A stretch of 64,000 bases of DNA from Simmondsia chinensis (Eukaryota > Streptophyta > Magnoliopsida > Caryophyllales > Simmondsiaceae): NCBI GenBank assembly GCA_018398585.1, contig JAGTTD010000019.1:11059838-11123837 (forward strand), read 5' to 3'. Position numbers and translations under genes: made by a program. Position 1 is the first letter of the stretch. Every line of letters begins with the position of its first letter. Positions 11,506 to 24,280 of this stretch are shown here, piece by piece. The notes under the pieces are model-generated. The model was not told the origin of the DNA. It did not search any database and was given only the letters and a program-made list of their open reading frames with translations.

Positions 11506-14500
11506 TTAACAAACTGAAAATGTGAGCCCAACCAAATTTGAGGAATGCTCGAATTTCCTACCGGTAAGAACTTTAGTAAACATTTCTGCTGGATTATCTT
11601 CAGTACCAATCTTCTTCAACTCCACCTTCCGCGCATCAATCAGATCTCTAGTAAAATGATGTTTGACATCAATGTGCTTCGTTCTGTCATGATGCATCAT
11701 CTGATCTTTAGCTAGGTGAATCATTGACTGACTATCACAGTAAACTCCAACTGTACCCTGATCAACACTGATCTCACTAATCAAATCTCTCAACAAAAGA
11801 GCTTCCTTAAATGCTTCTATAACTGCCATATACTCGACCTTGGTAGTCGACTATGCAATAACTGATTGTAGACAAGCTCTCCAACTGATAGCATTGTCTC
11901 CCAAACAAAACACATAACCGGACGTAGATTTTCTCTTATCGAGGTCTCCACCATAGTCTGCATCAACATACCCTGTTAAGCAACATTTACTCTTCCCAAA
12001 TTCTAACCAAACATCAAAAATGCCATTTAAGTACCTGAGAATCCATTTAACAGTGTGCCAATGCTCCTTTCCTGGATTCGCCATGTATCTACTCACTTTG
12101 CTCACAGCATAAGCAATATTTGGACGAGTACATACCATAGCATACATAATACTACCAACAACACTAGAATAAGGGACCAATGACATGTACCTGACATCCT
12201 CCTCAGTCTGAGGTGAATCCAATCCTAAAAGTCTAAAGTGAGCTGCTAAGGGAGTGCTAACTGGTTTAGCATCCTCCATGTGAAATCGATCCAGAACCTT
12301 CTCAATGTACTTCTCTTGAGATAAGTACAACTTTCCTGCTTTTTGGTCCCTACTGATCTCCATGCCAAGAATCTTCTTAGCTGCTCCTCAGTCCTTGATC
12401 TTGAACTCGCTTTTCAACATTGCTTTCAAATCATCAACATCTGTCATGTCCTTAGTTGCAATTAACATATCATCAATGTATAATAGAAGATAAACAAAAG
12501 AGCCTAAATCTGTCTTCCTAAAGTACACACAACTGTCATACTTGCTTCTGAAGAACCCGTGATTGATCATAAACTGATCAAACCTTTTATACCACTGACT
12601 TGGCAATTGCCTCAAACCATACAAAGACCTTTTCAATAAACAAACATGATCTTCATTACTCTTAACAACGAAGCCTTCAGGTTGATGCATGTAAATACTC
12701 TCCTCTTGCTCACCATGCAAAAATGCAGTTTTCACATCTAACTGCTCAAGCTCCAAATCATGCATAGCTACTAAAGCAAGTATCGCTTGTATGGAACAAT
12801 GTCTAACAAAAGGAGAGAAAATATCATGAAAGTCAACACTGTGTTCCTGACTATAGCCTTTAGCTACTAACAGAGCCTTATACCTTGCATCCTCCACTCT
12901 AGGAATGCCTTCTTTTCATTTGAAAACCCATTTACACCGAATGACTCTTTTTCCTGTTTGAGGCTTGATTAGCTACCAAGTCTAGTTCTTCTTCAAACTC
13001 TCCATCTGTTCATGCATGGCCATAAGCCACTTATCTGAGCCAGATCTCGATACAATCCCTGAATATGAAGGCGGTTCACTATTTTCCATTGTTTTAACAA
13101 TAGTAAGGGCATAGGCTATCATCTCCTTATATCCATACCTCTGTAGCGGCCTAATCTACCCTTTCTAACTACCGCCTGCAATTGTATGCTGCTCGACCTG
13201 CTGACCTGTTTCTGTTTCATCATTCTCAAAAACTTGTACTTGAGGTGCCTGCATACTCTCATACTGAGCTACCTGCTGCTGATTAGAACTTCTTGACTGT
13301 ATCTCACATCCATCAGGCTTTTGCACCTGAACTGATTCACAAACTAAGGAGGGCTTGTGGTGAATGTAGTAGAGCAGACTCATTGAATGTAACATCTCTA
13401 CTAGTCAGAAATTTATGAGATTTTGGATCCTATAAGCGATATCCATTCACACCTGTATAACCATGAAAGATACACTTCTTGGCCCTAGGCTCTAGCTTTC
13501 CATCATTAACATAAGCATAAGCAGGACAACCAAATATTTTTAAATAAGAATACTTAATAGGAGAACTAGACCATACCTCTACTGGAATCTAAAGCCATGA
13601 ATGAGGAGATCGATTCACTAGATAACAAGCCATGTAAACTGCCTCTGCCTGCTATTCTCTCCCTAAGCCTGCATTTGAAAGCATACACCGAGCCTTCTCC
13701 GGTAACGTCCTATTAATTCTTTCTTCCACTCTGTTCTATTGAGGTCGACCTGTACAAGTCCTATGTCTGGCAATACCTTGGTCTTCACAAAATTTGAGGA
13801 AATCATCCTCAACAAATTCAAGACCATTATCAGTCCTCAACCTCTTTATATGCTTCCCTGTCCGTTTTTCAAGAAGTGTCTTCCACTTCTTGAAGACTTC
13901 ATAACCTTCATTTTTTTGCTTAAGAAAATAGACCCAAATTTTTCTTGAAAAATCATCAATGAATGTTAGTAAGTACCTGGAACCTCCTTTGGAAACGACT
14001 CTGGACGGTCCCCACAAATGTGAATGTATATAGTCCAACGTTCCTTAAGTCTGATGCACTTCCTACTTGAAGCTAGCTCTCTTCTGCTTCCCATATACAT
14101 AGTGCTCACAGAAATCCATCAGTCCAGTTGACTGACAACATAACAGACCCCTCTTACTCAACTCTAACAACCCTTTATCATTCATATGGCCCAATCGCAT
14201 ATGCCACATCTTAGTGATCTCTGTATTTGTCATAGATGGTGTGAAAACAGCTACTATCCTTGTCACGATAGAACCTACAAGCTCATACAAAGTTCCTACT
14301 CTTCTATCCTTCATCACAATTAATGCACCTTTACTGACCCTTATAGCTCCACCTTCAGCTATGTACTTGTACCCATTGGACTCAAGGATAGCTAAAGAGA
14401 TGAGGTTCTTTTTCAAGTCTAGAACATGTCTCACGTTGCTAAGTGTCTTGATAGTACCATCAAACATCTTCACACGAACTGTTCCAATACCCATCACCTT

Positions 14501-15484
14501 ACACGCAGCATCGTTGCCCATCAAGACTACCCCGTCCTGAATTAACTTATAAGTGGCGAACCCGTCTCTGTTAGGACAAACATGGTAAGAACAACCCAAA
14601 TCCATGATCCACTTATCTCTTGACCTAGTATGTGACTCGGTTACTAGTAGGACATCAGCATCTTTCTCATCTTCAACTACACTAGCCTCAGCGGACTTAT
14701 CACCTCTGTTATGGTCATTCCTGTTATCTTCTTTCTGCTTATTCTTAAGCTTGCAACAATTTTTCTTTATGTGCCCCTTCTTGTTATAAAAGATACACGA
14801 CAGGTTCTTATGTCTAGATTTAGACCTAGACTTCTTTTCACCTTCAGACCCTCTAGTCTTAGTCTTACCTCTCACAAACAACCCATTACCAAAGTTATTC
14901 ACAGAGTCAGACAATTCTCTATTAACTCTTTCTTTACTTATTAGGTTTCTTTTAACCTCATCAACAGTGATAGTTGGCCTACCACCATAAATTATGCTTT
15001 CTACAAAGCCTTTATAAGAATTTGAGAGTGAACACAATAACAACATGGCCTGATCCTCGTCCTTAGGGGTATTATCCAATTCCTTCAATTCTTGAATTAT
15101 AAAATTAAACTCGATAAGATGATTCTTAAGAGATGTACCTTCCGACATACGAAACGTGAATAACCGGCGCTTGCCTGCGAGTTTATTGGAGACCAATTTG
15201 AAGCAGATCATCTCCTGTAGCTTCTCCCACAACTCCTTAGCAGTTTTCACCTTGAAGACTTTTGTCAAAACATCATCTGTGAGGCACATCTGAATAGTTG
15301 TAAGTGCCTTCTCATCTAACTCCTCCCATTGCCCTTCGGATAGACTCTTCGGCTTCTTCTGTTTTCTATTTAGTGCTTTCTTCAAGCCATTATGTGTCAG
15401 GAGACCTTTAACGTGGACTTGCCACAAACTGAAGCTCCTTTGACCACCAAACTTCTCTACTTTAAATCTAATCGCTGACGTCAT
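11506..15484 (-). pseudogene. Copia gag-pol polyprotein, broken into at least five frames
   Basis: The likely start is the Met at 15484 (MTSAIRFKVEKFGGQRSFSL), just inside the 5' LTR. The frame to 14063 holds the gag core, a CCHC-like knuckle (CIFYNKKGHIKKNC, first Cys pair altered), the protease motif WIMDLGCSYHVCPN (active D-L-G instead of D-S-G) and the GAG-pre-integrase HLGH-type region. The integrase core follows (13736-14038: GGSRYLLTFIDDFSRKIWVY, then RTDNGLEF). RT is at 12388-12897 with YIDDMLIA as the catalytic motif. RT C-terminus and RNase H lie at 11851-12363 (YVDADYGGDLDKRKSTSGYV) and 11506-11829. Stops and frameshifts between the pieces prevent expression of a single polyprotein. 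Confidence 0.92.
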
Positions 15485-15518
15485 GGTACCAAAATGAACA
15501 ACAAGGGCTCTGATAATT

Positions 15519-15950
15519 TGCGAGGAAACGCGGGATCCCAAGTATTTAATTTGAATCAAATACAATGACAAACGACAAGTAATACAGATAAAAGAGAATG
15601 AAAAACAATAACACAATGATTTATGTGGAAACCCTTCTACAATCGAGAGCGGAGAAAACCACAGGCGGAGATGGAGACTTTTATTGATTTGAAAATAGAA
15701 GAATTACAATCACTTCTCTCTCTCTCTATGACGACGGGGGCACTCACTTTGAATTGAATACTCAATACGTAACCCTACGGCACGTATAAATACTCGTGTG
15801 TAATTTCGACTCTCGATCGATCGGTGGAATCTCTAGATGCGGGGGTCCTTTACGTAACATTCCCGATTGATCGGCCTCTTCTTCCAATCGATCGGGGTAC
15901 TCTCTACATGCCTCCTCTTAGAACTATAAATTTGAGGCATAAACCTAACA
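15519..15950 (-). repeat. 5' LTR of the Tork copia
   Basis: Partner of 10998-11429. On the minus strand it runs from TGTTAGG (15950) to CCTCGCA (15519), followed by AATTATCAGAGCCC, the degenerate tRNA-Met primer site. Confidence 0.9.
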
Positions 15951-15955
15951 AAAAC

Positions 15956-17223
15956 CTTTATGCTTGGTGGCTTTGAACCCTTGACATGGGAAATAATAAG
16001 CATAAAATTAACCATCAAGCTAGAGTGTGTAATATATATATATATATATTTTTTTTTTTTTGGGGGGGGTGGGGGTGCACCATTCCTTTTCTTATATTTA
16101 AAAATTATAATAAGTCACCACTAACACTTGGAATTCAGCCCATGGGCCACTGGGTTTCCGTGCCCCTGGTGGCACTACTGTGGATCCGCCCCTACATTAT
16201 GGCAATGCTGGATATGAGTGAAGAAGGAGACGTTGACAATATTCTATCTGCTAAGAAGGCTTGAGCGTTTGGTGAGAAGCTTGGATTAAGTTTCGATAGG
16301 AATGACTATGTCATAGTTAAGTAGATAGCAAAGCTAGCCTATTTGCCCCCTTTTATATACATTTTAGAGAGCCTATCCACACGTGTTCGGGCTTCTGACC
16401 ATTGGCTTTAAACTTGCCCATTTTCATCCTTTCTTTAGTGTATTTGAAGCCTTTCTCACTTCAACTCGTTCAAAGCCTATATATACATAAACTGCATTAA
16501 AGTACACAAGTAATTGTCGAAAATATCATGATAACGAGAAATAAAACATATAAAATAACAACACATTAGGGACCCTAAATCAAATCTTGATTCTTTTTCT
16601 TCTTAATAATGAAACTTAGGACCTAATTGGCCAAATATCTTTTTAGGAAAAAGCTTTTTTCTCAAAAAATACTTTTTTCTAGATTTTAAGGATATTTCGG
16701 CCTAGAAAGAAAATGATTTTTAAAAGAAACCTAAGTTATTGTTTTTTTTTCTATTTTTAAATAGATTCATGAAAATAATATTTCTTATTAAAGAAAAATA
16801 AAATAAAATAAAACCTTTTTAGAAAAAAAGCACTTTAATTAATAAAATGTGCTTAATAAAAGTTGTTATATAAGAAGCAATACTTCTTAAAAAGAAAAAG
16901 AAAAAAAAGCTAATTTTGAAACCTTGGACAAACAAGTCCATACCCGTTGCTATACTTTTACGAAACTTCTCAGGATTCTCTCCAACTTCACCAAATAGAA
17001 ACAAGTTTTTGCAAATGCCTATGGGCTAATGTATATAATACTTCCAAGACAATACAACTCACAATTGCACTTGCTTACTCTAGAACAAACAGTTGCTTCT
17101 TTCATAACATATCTTTAATTAATGCAATAATTTCCAATATTATTAATTAATGATGCGAGGGCCAATGTAATATTGAAGCCATCCAGCCATCCGTTGTGTC
17201 CTTTCGTTTACAATCGTTGCACA
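15956..17223. other. Non-coding block between copia and Helitron in copy A
   Basis: This segment corresponds to 57376-58611 and is almost identical to it. It begins with a TA microsatellite and a T/G homopolymer pair (16037-16077) that is much shorter in copy B. A short frame near 16200-16320 reads SEEGDVDNILSAKKA and, after a stop, FGEKLGLSFDRNDYVIVK. It could be an old LINE ORF fragment but is too short to assign. No host gene is visible. Confidence 0.6.
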
Positions 17224-18972
17224 CTAGGTTTTTCCCGTGCAATGCACGGGTTGTTTTTATTTTGGTATTACTTTTTAACTATATCGAGATATTTGTTATA
17301 ATATATATTTCGCTATAATATTAGTACATAAGTGTATCGAGATGTTTGTTGTTTTTATTCTTAATTTGTATAAATGGTATTAGTTTTTAAGTGTTGTTAA
17401 AATTACTCGTATTATGCATGCATCACAATCTTGTGTGCAAAATTGGAAAAATTAGTTTTTTAGTATTTCGATATAATATTAGGATGCAAGTATATGGAGA
17501 GATTTGAAAGTATACAGAGATATTCGTTGAGTTATTTTTAATTTGAATATCTATGTTTGTAATTTGTATAAACGGCATTAGTTTTTAAGTATATTGAGAT
17601 ATTTGCTGTAATATAGATTTCACTATATTATTTATAGGAGTTAAATTTTTAATGGGCATTTATGATTATTTATTTAGTCGTTAATTGTTTTTAGCCGTTA
17701 ATTATTGGTTTTCTTAAATTTGTAATTCGTAATTTGCAATTTGTACAAATGGTATTACTTTTTAACTATATCGAGATATTTGCTATAATATACATTTCAC
17801 TATAATATTAGTATTTAAATATATCGAGAGATTTATAAGTACATAGAGATATTTGTTGGGTCTTCTTTGTTTTGGGTATTGATGTTTGTAATTTGTTTAA
17901 ATGGTATTACTTTTTAACTATATCAAGATATTTGTTACAATATACATTTAGCTATAATATGAGTATGTAGGTGTACCAAGAGATTTGTAAGTATATCAAT
18001 ATGTTCGTTGGGTTTTCTTTTATTCTTAATGTGTATAAATGGTATTAGTTATTAAGTCTTGTTAAAATTACTCACATTATTCATACATAACAATCCTATG
18101 CGCAAAATTAAAAAATTAGTTTTTTAGTATTTTGATATAATATTAGTATGTAAGTACATCGAGAGATTTGTAAGTATATGGAGATATCCGCCGAGTTATC
18201 TTTGATTTGAATATCTACATTTGTAATTTGTATAAATGGCATTAGTTTTTAAGTATATCGAGATGTATGTTATAATATAGATTTCGCTATAATTTTTTAA
18301 TAGTTAAATTTTTAATGGGCATTTATGATTATTTATTTAGTCAGTAATTATTTTTAGGATTTTAATTTTGAATGGGCCTTGTTTGAAGCGTTTATTCTTA
18401 ATTGCAGTATATTTTGTCAGTGGGAATTGGTAGTGGCTTGTAAGTATATCGACATATTCATTTGGTTTACTTTGATTTGAATATTTACTGTTGTAATTTG
18501 TATAAATGTTAAGTATATCGAGATATATAATATATATTTCGCTATAATATTAGTATGTAAGTATAGCGAGAGATTTGTAAGTATATCGAGATATCCATTG
18601 GGTTTTCTTTACTTTGAATATCTATGTTTGTAATTTGTATAAATGATAAGTATATCGAGATATTTGCTATAATATACATTTTGCTATGATATTAGTATGT
18701 AAGTATAGCGAGAGATTTGTAAGTATATCGAGATATTTGTTGGGTTTTCTTTGATTTAAATGGGCATTTCGATTATTTATTTTTAGGATTTAAGTATATC
18801 GATATAGTAGTTTGCAAGTATATCAGATTTTGATGGTTTTAGTTCTACTTATTTGAGTGTGCATTAAAAAGGGTGGGGCTTAAAGGGTAGGTGAAGAGGG
18901 AGGCTCTACAATTGCAAGGATTGAACATTTGGTGAATTTGACAAAAAAGGGGGGTCTACAATAATATATAGA
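17224..18972 (-). mobile_element. Non-autonomous Helitron with internal tandem repeats
   Basis: Read on the minus strand the element starts TCTATATATTATTG (18972) and ends with the hairpin CCCGTGCATTGCACGGG followed by AAAAACCTAG (17224). This matches the Helitron hallmarks: 5' TC, a 3' hairpin about 10 nt from the end, and CTRR. It sits between host A (17223) and T (18973) with no target duplication. Copy B of the duplication shows the unoccupied A-T site at 58611-58612. The interior has no Rep/helicase coding. It consists largely of diverged tandem units of roughly 170-300 bp sharing words such as AAGTATATCGAGATATTTG and GTAATTTGTATAAATGG. Confidence 0.88.
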
Positions 18973-20910
18973 TTGATTTAGGAGGAGCTCAACGTTATTT
19001 TCTAGCTTATATTAGATGACTTTTTTGTGGGCAAAAAGTCAAACTTTGATTTTGTTTTTAGATAAATTATATATCAGTATTTTAAAGCTTTATGAATTAA
19101 TTTTTAGTCCATAATTTTATATTTGAATGTTTTAGTCACGGGATGAAATAATATTTTATCCGGAATTCCAAATATGATATGTCAATTAGACAAACCTAGT
19201 CTTTGGAGACGGAGATGTTCATAGCATTATCATGTGACAAATACTTCTGAATAGTCGAAGTGATGAATTTTTACTTTTATTTTCCTTGTTTTTTTTGTAC
19301 TTGTTATTGTATCTTTTACTTATGATGATTGTGCTTGTTTTCGTACCTTTGCTTGTATGTCTTAGCCTTATATGCTCATAACAAAACTATGCAAAAAAAA
19401 AATATTGAGTAACTAAAATTATTCGATTAACCAATTATAAGAGCAACTAGTATGATCAACTTATCAAGCCGCTAGTGTCCACTGGGCACCTAGGCAGTGT
19501 TACAATTCATAATCAATCAATAACTGAAGCACTTAATCAATAAAACAATCAAACTAAAGGATTGTAATATTTTATATATAACTCGTATAATCTGTATAAA
19601 ATATAGACACATATAAGTAAAGGTTATATTTGTATAGTAGGGAAAGGAAGGGAGAGATAGAGAGATAGAAGAGGGAGGGAGACGGAAAGAGAGATAGAGG
19701 GAGAAAGAGACTCAAAACAATTTTCATTCATGTCCCTTCTCTTCGCTTAAGCCCTTATATATAGTGTTAGGGGAATGGTATAATTTGAATACAAAAATTA
19801 GCCTACTTATTAATATTTAAAGCACCACTCACGTAACTAATACACTTTGAACTATATTAGGTAGTGTGCAGAGTGAGATATGTTTGTGAGTGTTTTGCTT
19901 GTGAGCAGTTTTATTTTTGATGTCGAGTGTGGTTCACTAGAGCATGAAGGAAGTCATGCTTTGGTGCTTTGATTAAGGATTTGTAACCTCAACCATCCAA
20001 AAAATTTGTGAAAGAGTTTATATCTTTATATCTTTCCAAAGATACATGGTAGATTAAGAGATTATAAGATGGGATTTTGGATCATGATTAGATATAGTAA
20101 TTCCAAAATTTCATAGCAAATGGACACTTGTTTGTGCCTAATGGTTTTTCTTTCAAGTTAAAAAAGGGTTTTCACATAAATATTTTTTTGCATTGCTTAT
20201 TGTTATTTTATAAACTTTTTTGGTAAAGGTATAACCGACATTATTGAAGAAAACTAACTCAATGCATTATTTTTTTGACAATAAATGATTTTACTCTGTT
20301 AGTCCTTAATATTTTAATTTTTTAAATTAGTTTTCTTATTTTTTTATTTGTTTAAGTTAGTGTTAGGTATTTATAAATTTATTCAAATTAATCTATTAGT
20401 TTTTTAAAATAATTTGTTAACATTTGATTTATGAGAAAATTAATCCTTAATACTAGATAAAAATTAAAAAAATAAGAGACAGATTTTGTGTTAAGATGAA
20501 CTTTGATCGACTATTTTAAACAAAAAAAAAAGAGATGAGAAATATAATTTAAACAAACTTACAAATAGTGAGAATTAATACTGTAAATAACGTGGCAATG
20601 GACTTATTTGCTCACATTCAAGTCTATATGTGGCTCCCCCATGTGCCGCATATGACTCCTTTATCATTTTAAAAAATAATATTTTAAAAAATTATTGGTT
20701 ATAAAAATACTATATTAATTAAATATTATGAATTAATGATTTGTAATAAATATTATCATTATTCATGATGACAATAGAAAAACTAGGTAAACCGTAAAAG
20801 CTAGGGAAGAGATTAGATTAGGTCTTGTAATATTAAATATATTTCATCTAAATACATATTTAATACGTTCAACAATTTAATAAAAATTATTAAAACATAA
20901 AAATAAATAT
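18973..20910. other. Right arm of duplication copy A, non-coding
   Basis: This stretch aligns with 58612-60551. It contains a GA-rich tract near 19645-19710. A block at about 19880-20130 (TTTGTAACCTCAACCATCC ... ATTCCAAAATTTCATAGC) is built like a retrotransposon LTR, but its ends are not resolved. A diverged dispersed repeat at 20293-20580 has a relative at about 46890-47110. No coding gene seen. Confidence 0.5.
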
Positions 20911-23900
20911 CGACTTTGTTTATTTATTCCCCCCCAACCCCCCGCGGCGGAGTGCGCGCATCAAACTAATCTCGTGATTATACAACCAAGGACCATCGGC
21001 CCTTTTCTTTCCTTTTTTCCCCTTCTTTTAAAATACTTTATGTGTCTAATTTAAATAGAGTTATTACAGTACAAAAATTATTATTGTTGGAGTATTGATA
21101 TGACTTATAAATAATGAGAATTATTAAATTTTCTTAAAAGCATTGATCTTACTCTGACAATAATATTTTGTTCTAATAATAACATTACCATTTAAATATT
21201 TTATTAAGTATTTATTACTATACTAAAAATTAAAAGTTTAGCGCTCTATACTAAATGATTACCTTTTATATATATTATAAATCTATGTCATTCATAATAA
21301 GAATCAAAATTTAATATAAAATGAGTTTATGCACAGTATTAGGGCATGTTCGGTATTGTTGTAAGAAAATGCTTGTTTCAAAAGCAATTTTTGTGAAAGC
21401 ATTTTCGATAAAGCGTTATTTCAAAGAAGCAGATTGTGGTTCGCACGACGTATAAACAAGTGCTTATTGTATTATTGTTATTATTTGGCTAATATTTAAG
21501 AAAAGTACTTTTTTTTATTGAATTATCAAAAAATACATTAACATGAGTGTTTGATAATTGAGAAAATGACCGAAAAGTAATTTCAAATATTTAAATAGTT
21601 AAATATTTTTCCATTATTTGAAATATGTTCTAAATTTTAAATATTGTCAATATTTGACTTTTTTCAGAAATTTAAAATATTTTTGATATTCAAAATTTTG
21701 TAAATATCTTAAATATATTATTAAATATTAAATTTTTTTTACATATTTAATATATAAAACATTTCTAAATTTATAAAGGTCTTTTAAATATATGACCTAT
21801 ATGTTATGAAACTTCAAGATATATGAACCAAGCTTTTTTAATTATTTAATTTCTGCTTCTGCTTTCACTTAAAAGAAGAAGCACCAAATTTTCCTTAAAA
21901 GTAAGAAAAGCAGCTCCTACTTCTAATAAAAAATACTTTTTCAATATGGCCAAATATCCCAAAAATCTCAAAAAAGTACTTTTTTCACAAATTAAATAAT
22001 CTCAAATAGGCCCTTAATCTTTATGAAAAATAATTATATATATCGGAGCTTAAACTTTACGAAATCCTAGTAAAGAATCTTACACAACATATTAAGATGA
22101 AATGAAACATTTTTTTCCCCTAGTTCTCCTATGTTTCTATAATACTTCGAAAAAATTCTTTGTTATTTGACATAATTTTTATGTATCATAATCATTATTC
22201 CATTGGCCCCCGCATTAGTATTGGCCGCCGTATAAGTTATAGAAATGTCGAAACCATCTTAAAATGATCTGCGAAAATGTTAAAAACTACTCCTAAATAT
22301 TACTGTACTTTCTTTTCTAGAGCTCAGTTTTTTACTTTGTTTAACTAAAAATGAACTAAAAGTTACTTTTTTTAAGATTAATAAAGTAATAAATATTTGA
22401 TTATAATTCAAAATACTAAAATATAATTTATAAGTTGATAAAGTAACATAAGGAGCCGGGGGGTAGTTAAAAAAGCGAGGAGCACCGCCCTGGGGTTCAC
22501 ACCGGGTAAGTGAGGGTGGGCCCGCCTTGAACGCGTAAAAGGGCTCCTTGACTTCTAGAAATGTGTCATACACTGCATCCAAATTAGGGCTTAAGTAATT
22601 TCATATTATAACATAGCGTCAATTATATATTAATACTTTAAAGTTTAGTATATTAATTTTTTAATTTATAAATTTGTAAAATAATTTTTAAGTTAAAAAG
22701 TTATTTGAATTTAATAAAATAATTCAAATAGAGACGTGAAAGGATGCAAAACTCAAGTCTCGCTTGGTCAAGTGACCTGCTTGTACCATGACTTTGTCGC
22801 TAATTATAAAAAAAACTCTATCATATGTTACGTTTTTCCAATGCAACGCATAATATGCAATTGATGATTCCCTCCTCTTGTTTGACACATGGTGTACTTA
22901 TAAAATGGGGTACATTTGAGTTTGGTATGTCGAGGACCTCTCCAACAAATGATGAATCCAATTGGACATAATTCCTAATTGGAGCGGAGAAGGCAAGGGG
23001 TGCGATTGTCGACGACTCACATGTGAGGGATAATGTTAAGAACTTCACATGTGAGACAAATAAGAATCTCATGTAGGAGTTGTAGGAAATAAGGACCCAA
23101 CATTTAAGTCTAGTAAGTTACTCTACCTAAAGCTAATTGATTTTAGAATGAAACCACATTTGGGCTTATATGTGGATCTCGTATATTCCAATTTCGTGGG
23201 TCGAGCCTAGATGGCATGGTGAAAATTTAACCGGTATTGCATGCTAAGGACCTTATTTTATAGTTGTCGTTGTCTGAGTATTTGGAATTAAACTTGCTTT
23301 ATTCTGCTACGAGTAACCAGTGCTTGCATTATTATTGTCATGCTTTTGTGCAGCCGATGTAATTCATTCTTGGCACTTGAGGTATGTTTTTGTCAATAGT
23401 TGTTTGGGGAACTTTTTTAAATACAAATTGTTAGTTTGACATGTCAAATAGTGTTATATGTTTTTGATAAAAAATATTATTATATAACATTCCACTATGT
23501 ATCACTTCAATTTTCAATCTCAATATTTGGAGCAAATCGATCTTCGATTTGGTCTGATCCAAGAGTGGAAAATTTGATGATTTGACTGACGAGTAATCTG
23601 GCCTCAATAATAAGTAAAACCACAGGAAAGTGACACTAAAATGTGTGATATGGTTAGTTCTAGGACCGATATTCATTTCTCAATAGACATATTATAAAAA
23701 TTACTAGATTACAAAATATAGTAATATAAGAACAACAAACTGATGAGTAAGCTTAGTAATTGTGTTTTTTATATTACATGGGCTCAATAATTGTTGTAAG
23801 TTCAATACTCTTATATATACCTGGAAGAATCAAGATATGGAGCAACCGAGTTTTATAAGCAGATATTTGCAGATATACAAATTAAACTAAAAAAGTGTTC

Positions 23901-24280
23901 ATTGTTCTTTGTTAAGAAGTAACTAAGCTGATTTAGACCTCGCCGGGCTCATCGATATTTTGCAACTCTAGCTCAAGCTTGTCTCATGGCCCAAACTTAA
24001 ACCAAGCACAGAGAGCTTCAACCTAAACTCATATTGGTTAAGCTAGTTAAGCTCGTTCTAGACCTATTTGGGCGTGATTACGGTTAAACTTGTCTCATTA
24101 AAGTTTGAACTTAACTTAATTAAAGACAATCGTGCTCATTAATCGTTCCAAGAGTGGCTCATTTGCATCAACTCAAATTTGAAATTAGCTTAGCTTTATT
24201 TTTATTTTTTTTATAATTAGAAAGATAACTCTAAATACAAAATCAGCGCATCTATTGAAATCAAGTCTAAAAAAATTCAC
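20911..24280. other. AT-rich intergenic region
   Basis: I see no gene. A C/G-rich burst lies at 20929-20970. A possible hAT-like MITE spans about 21342-22016: its ends GGGCATGTTCGGTATT and, inverted, GGGCCTATTTGAGATT are only loosely matched. A GC-rich stretch at 22450-22560 carries a short inverted repeat (AAGGAGCC / GGGCTCCTT). A fragment at 22995-23215 is shared with 49838-50045. Degenerate sequence rich in GAGCT/AAGCTC words occupies about 23930-24180. Confidence 0.45.
22995..23215. repeat. Dispersed LTR-like fragment, copy 1
   Basis: Similar to 49838-50045. Shared features in order are CTCACATGTGAGGG, a second ACTTCACATGTGAG, GTCTAGTAAGTTACTCTACC, AGCTAATTGATTTTAG and a closing CCAATTTCGTGGGTCGAGCC-like word. 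The double CATGTGAG motif near an end is common in plant copia LTRs, but no TG...CA boundaries are clear. Confidence 0.5.

Larger units (their letters stand above)
10996..15950 (-). mobile_element. Tork-type Ty1/copia retrotransposon, near full length, degraded
   Basis: Two 432-bp direct repeats (10998-11429 and 15519-15950) flank a minus-strand gag-pol region in copia order: gag, zinc knuckle, protease, integrase, RT, RNase H. The minus-strand LTR begins TGTTAGGTTTATGCC. A primer site TATCAGAGCCCTTG lies just inside the 5' LTR near 15500. The flank AAAAC occurs at 10991-10995 and 15951-15955, consistent with a 5-bp target duplication, and copy B of the segmental duplication has one AAAAC at the empty site. 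The exact inner ends are uncertain by 2 bp. The LTRs differ at about 13% of sites by eye, many of them transitions, so the copy is old. Confidence 0.92.
10474..20910. repeat. Segmental duplication, copy A (filled by copia and Helitron)
   Basis: Excluding the insertions at 10996-15955 and 17224-18972, this region aligns collinearly with 56804-60551 (about 3.73 kb against 3.75 kb). The order is the same: F-box gene tail, AT microsatellite, a block around the words GGATCCGCCCCTACATTA, then AT-rich non-coding DNA. The left edge is cut by the Athila-like LTR. At the right edge copy A runs on into unrelated sequence where copy B is cut by a copia LTR. By eye the divergence is about 8-10% at 10480-10995, well under 1% at 16125-17223, and about 5% just after 18973. 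Confidence 0.9.

Noticed and set aside
14214..14944. Plus-strand ORFs over the copia gag-protease region
   Set aside because: Antisense shadows of the 517-codon minus-strand frame.
16819..17150. Two small ORFs (61 and 67 aa) conserved in both duplicates
   Set aside because: They are identical at 58207-58538 only because the whole block is nearly identical. They contain poly-F/K stretches and overlap on opposite strands.
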